Positions 1 through 7,721 of a DNA stretch of 11,559 bases are shown piece by piece (within the stretch, counting starts at the first letter, position 1; each line of letters starts with the position of its first letter). Below the pieces are notes generated by a model. The model had not been told where the DNA came from and searched no databases. It saw only the letters and a program-made list of their open reading frames with translations. Made by a program: the position numbers and the translations under genes. Location of the stretch: positions 1 through 11,559 of the forward strand of contig JAAYSR010000050.1 in the NCBI GenBank assembly GCA_012518325.1. Reading direction: 5' to 3'. This DNA is from Bacillota bacterium (GTDB lineage Bacteria; Bacillota; Limnochordia; Darwinibacteriales; Darwinibacteriaceae).

Positions 1-92
1 CCACTTCTGCAGACAGCTTTCGAGTATTGAGGGAAAACAATCATTTCAGCCGTGTAAGCACTTCCGCATAACATGCAACATCAAGGCGCCGG

Positions 93-599
93 GTGGTTAT
101 ACTAAACCGTAACCGTAATTTGGAAAGGATGGACGCCTTGACTGTTCAAGCGCTGCTTTACCCGACACTGATCCTGATCATTGCTGTTTTCCTTCTGGCA
201 ACCGTACCCCGTTCTTCCCTGCGGAGACTGATTCCCTACGGCATAGTCCTTGGCGGCTTAATCGACGTTTTTTGGAACATGCTCTTTGACGACCTGCTCA
301 ATGTGTTTCGCTACACCAACCTGGGGATTTTCGATGCCAGCGGCCAGCTGTTCCTGGCACCCCTTGCCTGGTCATTGATTATTGTCTCCTACCTCTATTT
401 TTGGCCCCGCGATAACAGCCCGCTGCGTTACTTCTATGTACTCGCCTGGGCCTTTTTGGCCACCGGTTTCAGCCAGCTGGTGAGGTTTGCCGGTCTCTTC
501 GAGTACAGAGCATGGTACTATCCCTTCCCCATGCTGATCCTCTTTGTGATTCGCTTTGCGCTGATCGCCCAGATTGCGAAACCATGGACAAATTCTTAG
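93..599 (+). CDS. Small polytopic membrane protein, function unknown
   Basis: I do not recognise a specific function. The 168-residue product is very hydrophobic, with about five predicted membrane helices near residues 20-38, 46-63, 85-103, 113-135 and 144-162, short loops, and many aromatic residues (for example RYFYV and EYRAWYYPFP), so it should sit in the cytoplasmic membrane. The chosen start is GTG at 93, with AAGG at 83-86 six bases upstream. The next in-frame ATG, at 129, has GGAAAGG touching it with no spacer, so it is less likely, although it would keep every helix. The downstream serine hydrolase gene starts 73 bases after the stop on the same strand, and no terminator is visible between them, so they may be co-transcribed. 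The architecture resembles small membrane proteins common in Bacillota. That it is a real gene is fairly sure; its role is open. Confidence 0.7.
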   Translation: MVILNRNRNLERMDALTVQALLYPTLILIIAVFLLATVPRSSLRRLIPYGIVLGGLIDVFWNMLFDDLLNVFRYTNLGIFDASGQLFLAPLAWSLIIVSYLYFWPRDNSPLRYFYVLAWAFLATGFSQLVRFAGLFEYRAWYYPFPMLILFVIRFALIAQIAKPWTNS

Positions 600-672
600 C
601 CCAAACAGAAGGAACCGCCTCGCACTTGGAGAAGTCTGTGGTAGCAAGACAACTTGGCGATGAGGTGAGTTC

Positions 673-2664
673 ATGGGCGCAGTACAAAGAGGAAGGCATA
701 TCCTAATAGCGTTGTTGTTAGTATTTTTCGTGATGATGCCGCAGGTTCAAGCTGCCGGCTTAGAGAGCCCAGACGAACTTGAGGCTTTTTTTGACGGAGT
801 ACTGACGTTGCAGCTCCGAGAATATAATGTACCTGGAGCCGCGGTAGCGCTGGTGAAAGACAATGAAATCATCTTCTCCAAAGGATACGGTTTTGCTGAT
901 CTGGAAAACAGAATCCCGATGGATCCTGAAACTTCCCTGCATCGGCCTGGCTCCAACTCCAAAATCCTGGTCTGGACGGCAGTGATGCAGCTGGTGGAAC
1001 AAGGGGTCCTGGACCTTTATACCGACATCAACACCTACCTGGATTTTTCCATACCGTCCAAAATTGACGGCAGGGAAGCGCCCCCAATTACACTGCACCA
1101 CCTGATGACACACACCGCCGGTTTTGAGGACGAGGTGATCGAGCTTTTCGTCTCCAAGCCTGAGCTGATGCACCCGCTGAGTGAATATGTAAAAACACAT
1201 CTTCCTGCCCGTGTTTTTCAGCCGGGTTCGGTAATGGCCTATTCCAACTACGGCACCACGTTAGCCGCATATATCGTAGAGCTGCAGAGCGGCCAGAGCT
1301 TCAGCGATTACGCCAGGCAGCATATCCTCATTCCACTGGGCATGGACTCGTCCACTTTCGAGCAGCCCCTGCCTGCCTCTTTCAGCGCGCAGATGAGCCA
1401 GGGGTATCGGTATGAAAACGGAAGATTTATTCGCGGCGGTTTTGAATATGTTCAGTCCTATCCTGCAGGGGCCCTCACCAGCACAGTCCATGATATGGTC
1501 CTGTTGATTATGGCCCAGCTTAACCGCGGGATGCCCGTTCAGCTTCCGGCAGCTGAGGACGCTGAGGCCGAAGGGGAAGCAGCCCCAGAAAGTGCAGAGG
1601 GTGAAGGGGAAACAGAAGCTGCTGATACAGAGGTCAGAATACTCCAGGAAAAAACGGCGGAACTGATGCAATCCCAGCAGTTTGCCGCCCATCCTGAAAT
1701 CCCGGGCATGACCTACGGCTTTATCGAAGCCAATTATAACGGACACAGAGTGCTCTCCCACGGCGGCGACACACTCCTGTTTTCAACCGGACTGTACTTC
1801 CTGCCGGAAGAAAATGTCGGCCTCTACGTAGTGTACAATTCTTCGGTCACTGACCGGGCCCGGGCTTGGCTCCTTCAGGCCTTTATGGATCGCTATTTCC
1901 CAAGGAGCGAGCTGGAACAGTCCCTAGTCCCTTCAGAGCCGCGGCCGATTACCGCCGGCACAGAAAGCAATTATACGGGCACCTTCCACTCCTCCCGCAG
2001 CAATTTCACCGGGGTGGAATCTGTCCTGCGCCTTGCCCAGCCGATGTATCTTAGCGTTGATGACGAGGGTTACCTTAACATTACTGCCTACGGCAAAACC
2101 AGCAGATACGGGGAGATTGCCCCCAACCTCTTCCAGGAGCTGAACGGTCCTGAGAAGATCGCCATCAGCTTTGACGAGGGCAAAGTGACCCGCATACACT
2201 TTGCCGGGCCCAGCACCTGGCTGCGCAGTGCGTGGTATGATTCTCCGGGATTTATCACCACTTTGCTGGCAGTATCGTTTCTGTTCATGGCAGTGACCAT
2301 GTTGGGTTGGATCAGGGGCGTCTTCCAGCCGCAGCCGAGACGCCGTCCTTTTGTCGCGCCAAAGGTTTTGGGTGTCCTTTTCTTCTTGCTGCTGATTACT
2401 GTGGCTGTCCTTTTTGCCGACATTATCAGCACAACGCACCCTGACTTCGGGATTCCCACAGTGGTCCTGGAACCTTCATCTACCCTTAACGCGGCGTTAA
2501 TTCTTACGAAGATTCTTATGGGATTGGCAGGCCTCATGCTGCTGACCTGCGTTTATCTGCTGGCAACAGCCAAAGGAAGCCGCCGGCAAAGACTGCACTT
2601 TATTCTGTTTACCCTCAGCAGCCTCAGTGTAGCTTTTGTCCTGTACCAGATACATCTGTTCTAG
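673..2664 (+). CDS. Membrane-anchored serine hydrolase, class C beta-lactamase / PBP4*-like family
   Basis: This 663-residue protein carries the penicillin-binding/beta-lactamase fold (PF00144 type) on the outer face of the membrane. Residues 9-28 form a signal peptide or anchor ending near VQA-AG. The catalytic motifs are complete: SxxK as S94-N-S-K97 (nucleophile and general base), YxN as Y190-S-N192, and the KTG-equivalent HGG at 363-365. The domain runs from about 34 to 410. A beta-rich segment follows (about 425-520, starting near the YTG motif typical of this family's C-terminal domain), then four membrane helices at about 527-550, 564-586, 606-632 and 641-660. An acidic low-complexity insert lies at 293-320, between motifs two and three. 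GAGGTGAG just upstream supports the ATG at 673. Family members include D-aminopeptidases, carboxypeptidases, esterases and regulators of wall metabolism, so the substrate cannot be named. The RelA/SpoT-like gene follows after 39 bases. Confidence 0.88.
   Translation: MGAVQRGRHILIALLLVFFVMMPQVQAAGLESPDELEAFFDGVLTLQLREYNVPGAAVALVKDNEIIFSKGYGFADLENRIPMDPETSLHRPGSNSKILVWTAVMQLVEQGVLDLYTDINTYLDFSIPSKIDGREAPPITLHHLMTHTAGFEDEVIELFVSKPELMHPLSEYVKTHLPARVFQPGSVMAYSNYGTTLAAYIVELQSGQSFSDYARQHILIPLGMDSSTFEQPLPASFSAQMSQGYRYENGRFIRGGFEYVQSYPAGALTSTVHDMVLLIMAQLNRGMPVQLPAAEDAEAEGEAAPESAEGEGETEAADTEVRILQEKTAELMQSQQFAAHPEIPGMTYGFIEANYNGHRVLSHGGDTLLFSTGLYFLPEENVGLYVVYNSSVTDRARAWLLQAFMDRYFPRSELEQSLVPSEPRPITAGTESNYTGTFHSSRSNFTGVESVLRLAQPMYLSVDDEGYLNITAYGKTSRYGEIAPNLFQELNGPEKIAISFDEGKVTRIHFAGPSTWLRSAWYDSPGFITTLLAVSFLFMAVTMLGWIRGVFQPQPRRRPFVAPKVLGVLFFLLLITVAVLFADIISTTHPDFGIPTVVLEPSSTLNAALILTKILMGLAGLMLLTCVYLLATAKGSRRQRLHFILFTLSSLSVAFVLYQIHLF
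1549..1632 (+). repeat. Acidic Ala/Glu/Gly low-complexity insert within the serine hydrolase
   Basis: Codons 293-320 of the serine hydrolase encode almost only Ala, Glu, Gly, Asp, Ser and Thr. The core GAAGGGGAA occurs twice, about 36 bases apart, within two imperfect copies of a GA-rich block. The reading frame is open throughout and the conserved fold resumes afterwards (HGG motif at 363-365), so this is an in-frame expansion in a surface loop and not a frameshift. It probably arose by slippage or short duplication. Its function is unknown; a flexible acidic loop close to the active-site entrance is the simplest reading. Confidence 0.6.
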
Positions 2665-2703
2665 AAAGGTCTGGTGAAAACTACTCAGAGATAGGAGAGC
2701 GCC

Positions 2704-3975
2704 ATGGCTTTAATCAGCGAGTTCATCGACGATTACAGGCGTAAAATTGGTCATTATGAACACCTGGCCCAAACCTGCGCTTACCAATGTGAGAGTGCGT
2801 TAAAACGACAAGGAATTCGAGCACTAGTAACTTACCGGGCCAAGAAAATAGACAGTCTCGCCGCAAAAGTCGAAGCTCGGGCCCAGGATAAGGCTTACCA
2901 AAGTATAGATGAGATTTATGAGGATATTGTAGATTTGGCTGGAGTGCGCATCGCCCTCTTTTTCCCAGGCGATCGGGAAGAAGTCGATTACTTCATCCGC
3001 AATCACTTCCAGGTAGATCAGATCAAAGACTTTCCCGAAGCCCTGCAGCACCCAGGGGCCTACCAAAAGCGTTTCTTGGGCTATGTAGGCCGCCACTACC
3101 GGCTGCGCCTAAAGCAGGAAACCCTCCCCCACGAACAGCAGCATCTCGCCAGCTATGTGATTGAGGTGCAGGTAGGTTCAGTGCTCATGCATGCCTGGGC
3201 TGAAGTGGAACATGACCTGGTTTACAAATCTACAGAGGGGTTCCTGTCGCAGGAAGAATACGCTATCCTTGATGAACTTAACGGTCTTATGCATGCAGGG
3301 GAGATTGCGCTGGAACGTTTGCAAACCGCTGCCAAGCGCAGGATTAACAGTGAACGGCAGCCCTTTTCCAATCATTATGAGCTCTCATCGTATTTGTATG
3401 ATTATGTCCGCAAAGCCTCCCCCCGCGGGGAGTTCGAACCATTCATAGGGCGCACAGACGTATTGTTTCAGTTTCTCAAAGATGTGGGGCTGAACACTGT
3501 CTCCTCCCTCAAACCCATCCTGCAGAAATGCAGGCCAGGTTCGAAGGAGCAGCCTCTGGCAGAACAGATTATAGATCACACCCTCCGGGCCAATCCGGAT
3601 CTTTATGATGCCTATGACCAGGCCAGAGTCACTGTAGGGCGCTGCGATCCCTACGGTTCGCCTGATGACTTTGTCTCCTACTGCTCCAGCAAGGACTATC
3701 TGAGCTCTTTTATGCGCCAATGGATTGCCTCAGAAAAGCTCCTTGCCGATAACCTGCACAAGTACCTTAACGGTGAGGCTCCCCAGCACCCTAGGCTGGA
3801 CGAAGAAGCAATTGAAAAGCTGAGATCCGCCAGAAAAATTCGCGATGATATCCTGTTCGGGACGGACCTGCCCGGCGAAAGTGAAACCCTCAGAGCCAAA
3901 GAGTCCTTGCAGGAAATCCTGGAATTCATGGGGCTTAGGGGCGACGGATCGAAGATCCATGATAAGGAAGCGTAA
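2704..3975 (+). CDS. Long stand-alone RelA/SpoT-domain protein (putative GTP pyrophosphokinase-like)
   Basis: The N-terminal 180 residues match the (p)ppGpp synthetase fold (PF04607): an R-x-K-x(3)-S-x(3)-K block at 45-55 (phosphate contacts in the family), DLAGVR at 77-82 (the metal/GTP strand), GYVGRHYR at 126-133, and EVQVGSVLMHAWAEVEHDL at 154-172 followed by VYK. Two usually conserved positions differ from RelA/RelQ: the Ser of Y-x-S-x-H is Gly129, and the Arg of E-x-Q-x-R is Gly158. I recall that this HAWAEVEHDLVYK subfamily commonly lacks that Arg, so activity cannot be ruled out. No HD hydrolase domain, TGS or ACT is present. Residues 185-423 are mostly helical with no domain I can name. 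At 423 residues it is about twice the length of small alarmone synthetases. AGGAGAG at 2693-2699 supports the ATG. It lies 39 bases after the serine hydrolase gene, probably in the same transcript. Confidence 0.8.
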   Translation: MALISEFIDDYRRKIGHYEHLAQTCAYQCESALKRQGIRALVTYRAKKIDSLAAKVEARAQDKAYQSIDEIYEDIVDLAGVRIALFFPGDREEVDYFIRNHFQVDQIKDFPEALQHPGAYQKRFLGYVGRHYRLRLKQETLPHEQQHLASYVIEVQVGSVLMHAWAEVEHDLVYKSTEGFLSQEEYAILDELNGLMHAGEIALERLQTAAKRRINSERQPFSNHYELSSYLYDYVRKASPRGEFEPFIGRTDVLFQFLKDVGLNTVSSLKPILQKCRPGSKEQPLAEQIIDHTLRANPDLYDAYDQARVTVGRCDPYGSPDDFVSYCSSKDYLSSFMRQWIASEKLLADNLHKYLNGEAPQHPRLDEEAIEKLRSARKIRDDILFGTDLPGESETLRAKESLQEILEFMGLRGDGSKIHDKEA

Positions 3976-4087
3976 TTTTTTCACAAAAGCTGTAGGAAAG
4001 AAACGACAAGTGTGGAACATATCCACCAAGGCGATTGTATTGTTAGACGATTGCTAAAACAACCACCCACAACATGTAATAACCTAC

Positions 4088-4094
4088 AAGGAGG
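4088..4094 (+). promoter_or_regulatory. Strong Shine-Dalgarno site of the malic enzyme gene
   Basis: AAGGAGG lies six bases before the ATG at 4101 and is the best ribosome-binding site in the window, which fixes this start and suggests high expression. The 125-base gap before the gene (3976-4100) also holds a weak promoter-like pair, TTGCTA at 4051-4056 and TGTAAT at 4075-4080 with an 18-base spacer. It would give a very short leader, and I do not rely on it. Confidence 0.75.
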
Positions 4095-4100
4095 AACGTA

Positions 4101-5267
4101 ATGAATATTTATGAAAGAGCTCTCATTGCACATGCAAATTGGCGCGGCAAGCTGGAGATTTTGAGCAAGGCAAAGGTTTCCAACGCCGATGAACTCTCTC
4201 TCGCTTACTCGCCAGGGGTAGCAGAACCATGCAGAAAAATTGCTGAAGACAGGGAAAAAGTCTGGGACTACACCTGGAAAGGCAACACCATTGCGGTTGT
4301 TTCCGATGGCTCCGCAGTTTTGGGCCTGGGCAATATCGGTGCCGACGCTGCTCTGCCAGTTATGGAAGGCAAGGCAGTTCTCTTCAAGGAATTTGGCGGT
4401 GTTAATGCTGTTCCCATCTGCCTGAACACCCAGGATGTTGATGAAATTGTACGCATTGTCAAAGCCCTTGAGCCAACCATTGCCGGAGTTAACCTGGAAG
4501 ACATCTCTTCGCCCCGCTGCTTTGAAATTGAAAAGCGCCTGCGGGAAGAGACTGATATGTTTATTTTCCACGATGACCAGCACGGAACGGCCGTAGTCAC
4601 GCTGGCCGGATTGATCAATGCCCTGAGGGTGGTAGGCAAAGACAAGAGTGCTTCCATCATAGTCAGCGGTATTGGAGCTGCGGGAGGAGCCATCGTCCGC
4701 CTGCTCCTGGAAGACGGCTACACCAATGTCATTGGCTGCGGCCGCCAAGGTCCCCTGATCCCCGGCGACCCAACCAACAACGATATCAAAGAAGAAGTAG
4801 CCAGACGCACCAACCCTGAAGGCAAGCGGATGACTCTCCAAGAGGCCCTTGAAGGAGCAGATGTGTTTATCGGCGTTTCCGCTGCTAATACACTTTCCCA
4901 GGACATGGTCAGAGGCATGGCTGACAAGCCTATTATTATGGCCCTAGCCAACCCCGAACCTGAAATCCCTGTTGATTTGGCCCTCGAGGCAGGAGCAGCT
5001 GTTGTAGCCACCGGCCGCTCCGATTATCCGAACCAGATCAACAACGTACTGGGCTTCCCCGGCATTTTCCGCGGAGCGCTGGACGTTAGGGCAAAAGATA
5101 TTAACGATGAAATGAAAATTGCCGCAGCATATGCCATTGCCGATCTGGTGGAAAACCCAACAGCAGACTATATTATTCCTTCGCCCTTCGATGAAAGGGT
5201 TGCCCCGGCTGTAGCCAAAGCGGTTGCTGAAACAGCCAAGAAAACAGGCGCAGCAAGGTTGGTGTAA
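4101..5267 (+). CDS. Malic enzyme (malate dehydrogenase, oxaloacetate-decarboxylating), short bacterial type
   Basis: This cytoplasmic enzyme oxidatively decarboxylates L-malate to pyruvate and CO2 with NAD(P)+ and a divalent metal. The 388-residue length fits the short bacterial form without the C-terminal phosphotransacetylase domain. Visible motifs are YSPGVAEPC at 36-44 (catalytic Tyr36), a GKAVLFKEFGG block with catalytic Lys91, EDI at 133-135 and HDDQHGTA at 157-164 (metal-binding acids E133, D134, D158), the Rossmann loop G190-x-G192-x-x-G195, NPEPEI at 284-289, and the SDYPNQINNVLGFPGIF region at 307-323. The strand after the Rossmann helix ends CGRQG (213-217), where NAD-dependent relatives commonly have Asp; Gly followed by Arg may shift preference towards NADP. 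The MalY/PatB-like gene begins 4 bases after the stop, so the two are surely co-transcribed. Both reactions can yield pyruvate. Confidence 0.95.
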   Translation: MNIYERALIAHANWRGKLEILSKAKVSNADELSLAYSPGVAEPCRKIAEDREKVWDYTWKGNTIAVVSDGSAVLGLGNIGADAALPVMEGKAVLFKEFGGVNAVPICLNTQDVDEIVRIVKALEPTIAGVNLEDISSPRCFEIEKRLREETDMFIFHDDQHGTAVVTLAGLINALRVVGKDKSASIIVSGIGAAGGAIVRLLLEDGYTNVIGCGRQGPLIPGDPTNNDIKEEVARRTNPEGKRMTLQEALEGADVFIGVSAANTLSQDMVRGMADKPIIMALANPEPEIPVDLALEAGAAVVATGRSDYPNQINNVLGFPGIFRGALDVRAKDINDEMKIAAAYAIADLVENPTADYIIPSPFDERVAPAVAKAVAETAKKTGAARLV

Positions 5268-5271
5268 GTCC

Positions 5272-6453
5272 ATGGGCTGGCAGTCGTCATTCGACCAGAT
5301 CATCGATCGCCGTAACACCAATTGCGTGAAGTGGGACGGCGCACCGGAAGTGTTCGGTCAGGAAGGCCTGCTTCCCATGTGGGTTGCTGACATGGACTTC
5401 AACGCCCCCAAGGCAGTGCAGGAGGCGATTAGGAAGCGGGCGTCCCACGGCATCTATGGCTATGAACAGACGCCTGCCAGCCTCAGCGAAGCTGTGGTCG
5501 CCTGGCTCAAGGAGCGCCACGGCTGGGAAATTGATCCTGCCTGGCTCAGCCACAGCCCGGGGGTTGTGGCTGGACTGTCCACAGCTGTCTTAGCATTGAC
5601 CGAACCTGGCGACAGAGTAGCTATTCAGCCGCCGGTCTATCCCCCATTTCGCTCAGTAGGGGAGAACCACCGCCGCATAGTGGTGGAAAACCCGCTGCTG
5701 GAGGCAAACGGACGCTACACCATGGACCTGACTGGTCTGGAAGAGATCTTCCGTTCCGGGGTCAAGGTATTGATCTTGTGCAGCCCTCACAATCCTGTAG
5801 GGCGGGTGTGGAGCAAGGCTGAACTCCTCGCACTGGGGGAGCTGGCTGTCAAGTATGATGTTACCGTGCTGTCCGACGAAATCTGGGCAGATTTGGTCTT
5901 CCATTCCCACAGGCATGTTCCCTTGGCCAGCCTGTCGCCGGAAATTGGCCAGCGGGTGATCACTTTCATGGCCCCCAGCAAAACCTTTAACCTGGCCGGG
6001 CTGTATCTGTCCAATGTGATTATTCAAAATGAGGAGCTCCGCAATAAGTTCTGCAGCCAAGTGCAGGCCCTCGCCCAGGGACATCTGAATGTTTTTGCCC
6101 CAGTGGCTGCCGAAGCAGCCTACCGGGAAGGGGAAAAGTGGCTGGATGAACTGATCACCTACCTAGAAGGGAACCTGGAGCATCTCAAGGCGGAGCTGGC
6201 CAGGATCACACCCAAGATCAAAGTAGTGGAACCTGAGGGAACCTTCGTAGTATGGCTGGATTGCAGGGAGCTTGGCATTCCGCCAGAAGAACTGAACCGA
6301 TTTTTTGTGGAGGAGGCCGGTATCGCCTTCAACGACGGAATAATGTTCGGATCCGAAGGTGCAGGCTTTCAGCGCATGAACATCGGCTGCCCCAGGCCTT
6401 TGCTTCAAAAGGCTTTGGATCGCATCGATAAAGCCCTGCAAAACCGCAAATAA
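5272..6453 (+). CDS. PatB/MalY-type PLP-dependent C-S beta-lyase (cystathionine beta-lyase/aminotransferase family)
   Basis: This is a fold-type I PLP enzyme of 393 residues. PatB/MalY members cleave cystathionine or cysteine conjugates to a thiol, pyruvate and ammonia; some act as aminotransferases, and E. coli MalY also has a regulatory role. Diagnostic features, numbered from this start, are the opening FDQIIDRRNTNCVKWDG, MWVADMDF at 36-43, SPHNPVGRVW with Asn174, SDEIW with Asp202 (pairs with the pyridine nitrogen), APSKTFNLAGL with the Schiff-base Lys237, and QRMNIGCPR with Arg368 for substrate carboxylate binding. The frame is open upstream to 5224, but those codons overlap the malic enzyme gene and the family begins at the FDxIIDRR block, so the ATG at 5272 is preferred. 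The 4-base gap and weak SD (GGTG inside the preceding gene end) suggest translational coupling. A terminator follows directly. The exact substrate is not decided by sequence. Confidence 0.92.
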   Translation: MGWQSSFDQIIDRRNTNCVKWDGAPEVFGQEGLLPMWVADMDFNAPKAVQEAIRKRASHGIYGYEQTPASLSEAVVAWLKERHGWEIDPAWLSHSPGVVAGLSTAVLALTEPGDRVAIQPPVYPPFRSVGENHRRIVVENPLLEANGRYTMDLTGLEEIFRSGVKVLILCSPHNPVGRVWSKAELLALGELAVKYDVTVLSDEIWADLVFHSHRHVPLASLSPEIGQRVITFMAPSKTFNLAGLYLSNVIIQNEELRNKFCSQVQALAQGHLNVFAPVAAEAAYREGEKWLDELITYLEGNLEHLKAELARITPKIKVVEPEGTFVVWLDCRELGIPPEELNRFFVEEAGIAFNDGIMFGSEGAGFQRMNIGCPRPLLQKALDRIDKALQNRK

Positions 6454-6464
6454 CCTTTATAGTC

Positions 6465-6494
6465 AAAAAGCGCCTGGCTGCCCAGGCGCTTTTT
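6465..6494. terminator. Bidirectional intrinsic terminator between convergent genes
   Basis: A perfect 13-bp inverted repeat, AAAAAGCGCCTGG and CCAGGCGCTTTTT, surrounds a CTGC loop. The outer A/T runs give a GC-rich stem followed by five U residues in either direction. It sits 12 bases after the stop of the PLP lyase on the + strand and 14 bases after the end of the amidohydrolase on the - strand, so it should end both transcripts. Confidence 0.93.
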
Positions 6495-6507
6495 CGATCC
6501 GTCTATC

Positions 6508-7656
6508 CTATTCCTCCAGATAACCCTTGACAATGCTGAACAGGGCCCGGCAGCCTGTTTCCAGCGTTTTCGGAGGCACCAGAAAACTTGGGTGGTGCAG
6601 TTCGTTGACTGCGCCTGCCTGCCCCGAGCCAATCAGCAGCAGCACACCAGGGATCTTTTCCAGGTAATAAGTGAAGTCCTCTCCGATCAGGCTGGCCAGT
6701 CCATGTGTTCTAACCGGTACTTCTGGAATTTCTGCTGCAAAGATTCCAGCCAGCTCTTCTACGCAGTCCCTGTTGTTCACTACAGCAGGAACGCCCCGGC
6801 TGTACTCCAGGTCATAGTCTCCTCCATAAAGCTTGGCACTGGCCGCGAAGGCCCTGTGCAGGTTGGCAATCATCTTTTCTTGATCTTCGCTGCTGATGGT
6901 GCGTACCGTCCCTTCCGCCACAACTTGGGAAGGGATTACGTTAAATCTCGTTCCTCCTTGAATCAGGCCAAAGGACAGGGTCTGGGGTGAACTGGAATCA
7001 GTGCTTCTCTGGGCCAGTGCAAAGGCATTTTGCACTCCCGCCGCAGCCATAGCAATGGGGTCGGCAGTTTTGTGGGGCACCGCCCCATGGCCGCCGGCAC
7101 CCTGAAATGTAACCCTAAAGCGATCGGCAAAAGCAGTGATAGGCCCCGCCTGCAGACCGATGCTCCCCGCCGGGAGGCTGGGCCAATTATGAATGCCCAC
7201 GATCCGGTCCGGTTGATGTTCAGCAAAAAGCCCCTGCTCCAGCATGGCCCTTGCGCCAACGACAACCTCTTCTGCCGGCTGGAAGACGGCCAGCAGCGTT
7301 CCGGCAAACCTTTCCCTCTGTTGGGCCGCCAGCCGGCAGACGCCCAGGACAGTTGCCATATGGCTGTCATGGCCGCAGGCGTGCATTACACCTGGATTCT
7401 GCGACGCAAAGGCAACGCCGCTCTCCTCCTGGACAGGCAGGGCATCCATGTCACAGCGCAGGGCGAGGATCCGGCCTGGACCGTCAAATTCTAAGACGCC
7501 CACCACACCTGTTCCGCCTATGTTTCGACGTACAGCAAACCCTAGATACTCAAGCTCTTTCGCTATCAAATCAGCTGTCCGGTACTCCTGTTCAGACAGT
7601 TCGGGATGCCGATGCAGCGTCTCATAGATTTCTCGCATGTACTCTAAGTTAGGCAT
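6508..7656 (-). CDS. M20 family amidohydrolase (N-acyl-amino acid deacylase, HipO/AmhX/IAA-hydrolase type), copy 2
   Basis: A cytoplasmic di-metal amidohydrolase expected to cleave N-acyl-L-amino acids to a carboxylate and a free amino acid. Numbered from the chosen start (382 residues), the metal ligands are all present: HACGHDSH with Cys94 and His96, QPAEE with Glu129 (base) and Glu130, IHNWP with His156, and ELHHP with His354. The dimerisation (lid) domain carries GGHGAVPHKTADP. The ATG at 7656 is chosen because GAGGGGGAG lies directly upstream and it matches the usual family N-terminus (MREIYETLHRHPELS follows). The frame extends to a TTG at 7722, but that codon lies in the U-tract of the upstream terminator. 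Roughly half its residues match the M20 copy at 10296-11456 by eye. The terminator upstream means it depends on read-through or on its own, unidentified promoter. Confidence 0.93.
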   Translation of the reverse strand: MPNLEYMREIYETLHRHPELSEQEYRTADLIAKELEYLGFAVRRNIGGTGVVGVLEFDGPGRILALRCDMDALPVQEESGVAFASQNPGVMHACGHDSHMATVLGVCRLAAQQRERFAGTLLAVFQPAEEVVVGARAMLEQGLFAEHQPDRIVGIHNWPSLPAGSIGLQAGPITAFADRFRVTFQGAGGHGAVPHKTADPIAMAAAGVQNAFALAQRSTDSSSPQTLSFGLIQGGTRFNVIPSQVVAEGTVRTISSEDQEKMIANLHRAFAASAKLYGGDYDLEYSRGVPAVVNNRDCVEELAGIFAAEIPEVPVRTHGLASLIGEDFTYYLEKIPGVLLLIGSGQAGAVNELHHPSFLVPPKTLETGCRALFSIVKGYLEE

Positions 7657-7657
7657 G

Positions 7658-7666
7658 CTCCCCCTC
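7658..7666 (-). promoter_or_regulatory. Shine-Dalgarno site deciding the start of M20 copy 2
   Basis: On the - strand GAGGGGGAG ends one base before the ATG at 7656, leaving a GAGG core with about five bases of spacing. It supports the 382-residue form over the longer open frame that begins inside a terminator. Confidence 0.6.
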
Positions 7667-7721
7667 TTTTCCACATCGTTTCCTACCTTTTCTGCCCGGG
7701 GCGCAATTTCCCTTGTGGACA

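Noticed and set aside
1549..1632. Possible frameshift or assembly fault in the serine hydrolase at the acidic stretch
   Set aside because: The frame is open on both sides and the catalytic HGG motif follows in frame at the expected place, so it is an in-frame insert.
1261..1761. A 166-codon - strand frame within the serine hydrolase gene
   Set aside because: The opposite strand carries the YxN motif and continuous family sequence; the antisense product is Cys/Phe-rich with no domain.
4012..4026. Small hairpin GTGGA-ACATA-TCCAC between the RelA/SpoT-like and malic enzyme genes
   Set aside because: Only 5 bp with no U-tract; too weak to call a terminator or operator.
3981..4841. A 286-codon open frame on the - strand across the malic enzyme gene
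   Set aside because: It lies opposite an unmistakable malic enzyme, has no family motif, and its product is typical antisense composition.
5224..5271. Longer N-terminus of the PLP lyase from 5224, overlapping the malic enzyme gene
   Set aside because: The extra 16 residues are basic and unlike the family, which starts at the FDxIIDRR block; ATG 5272 fits.
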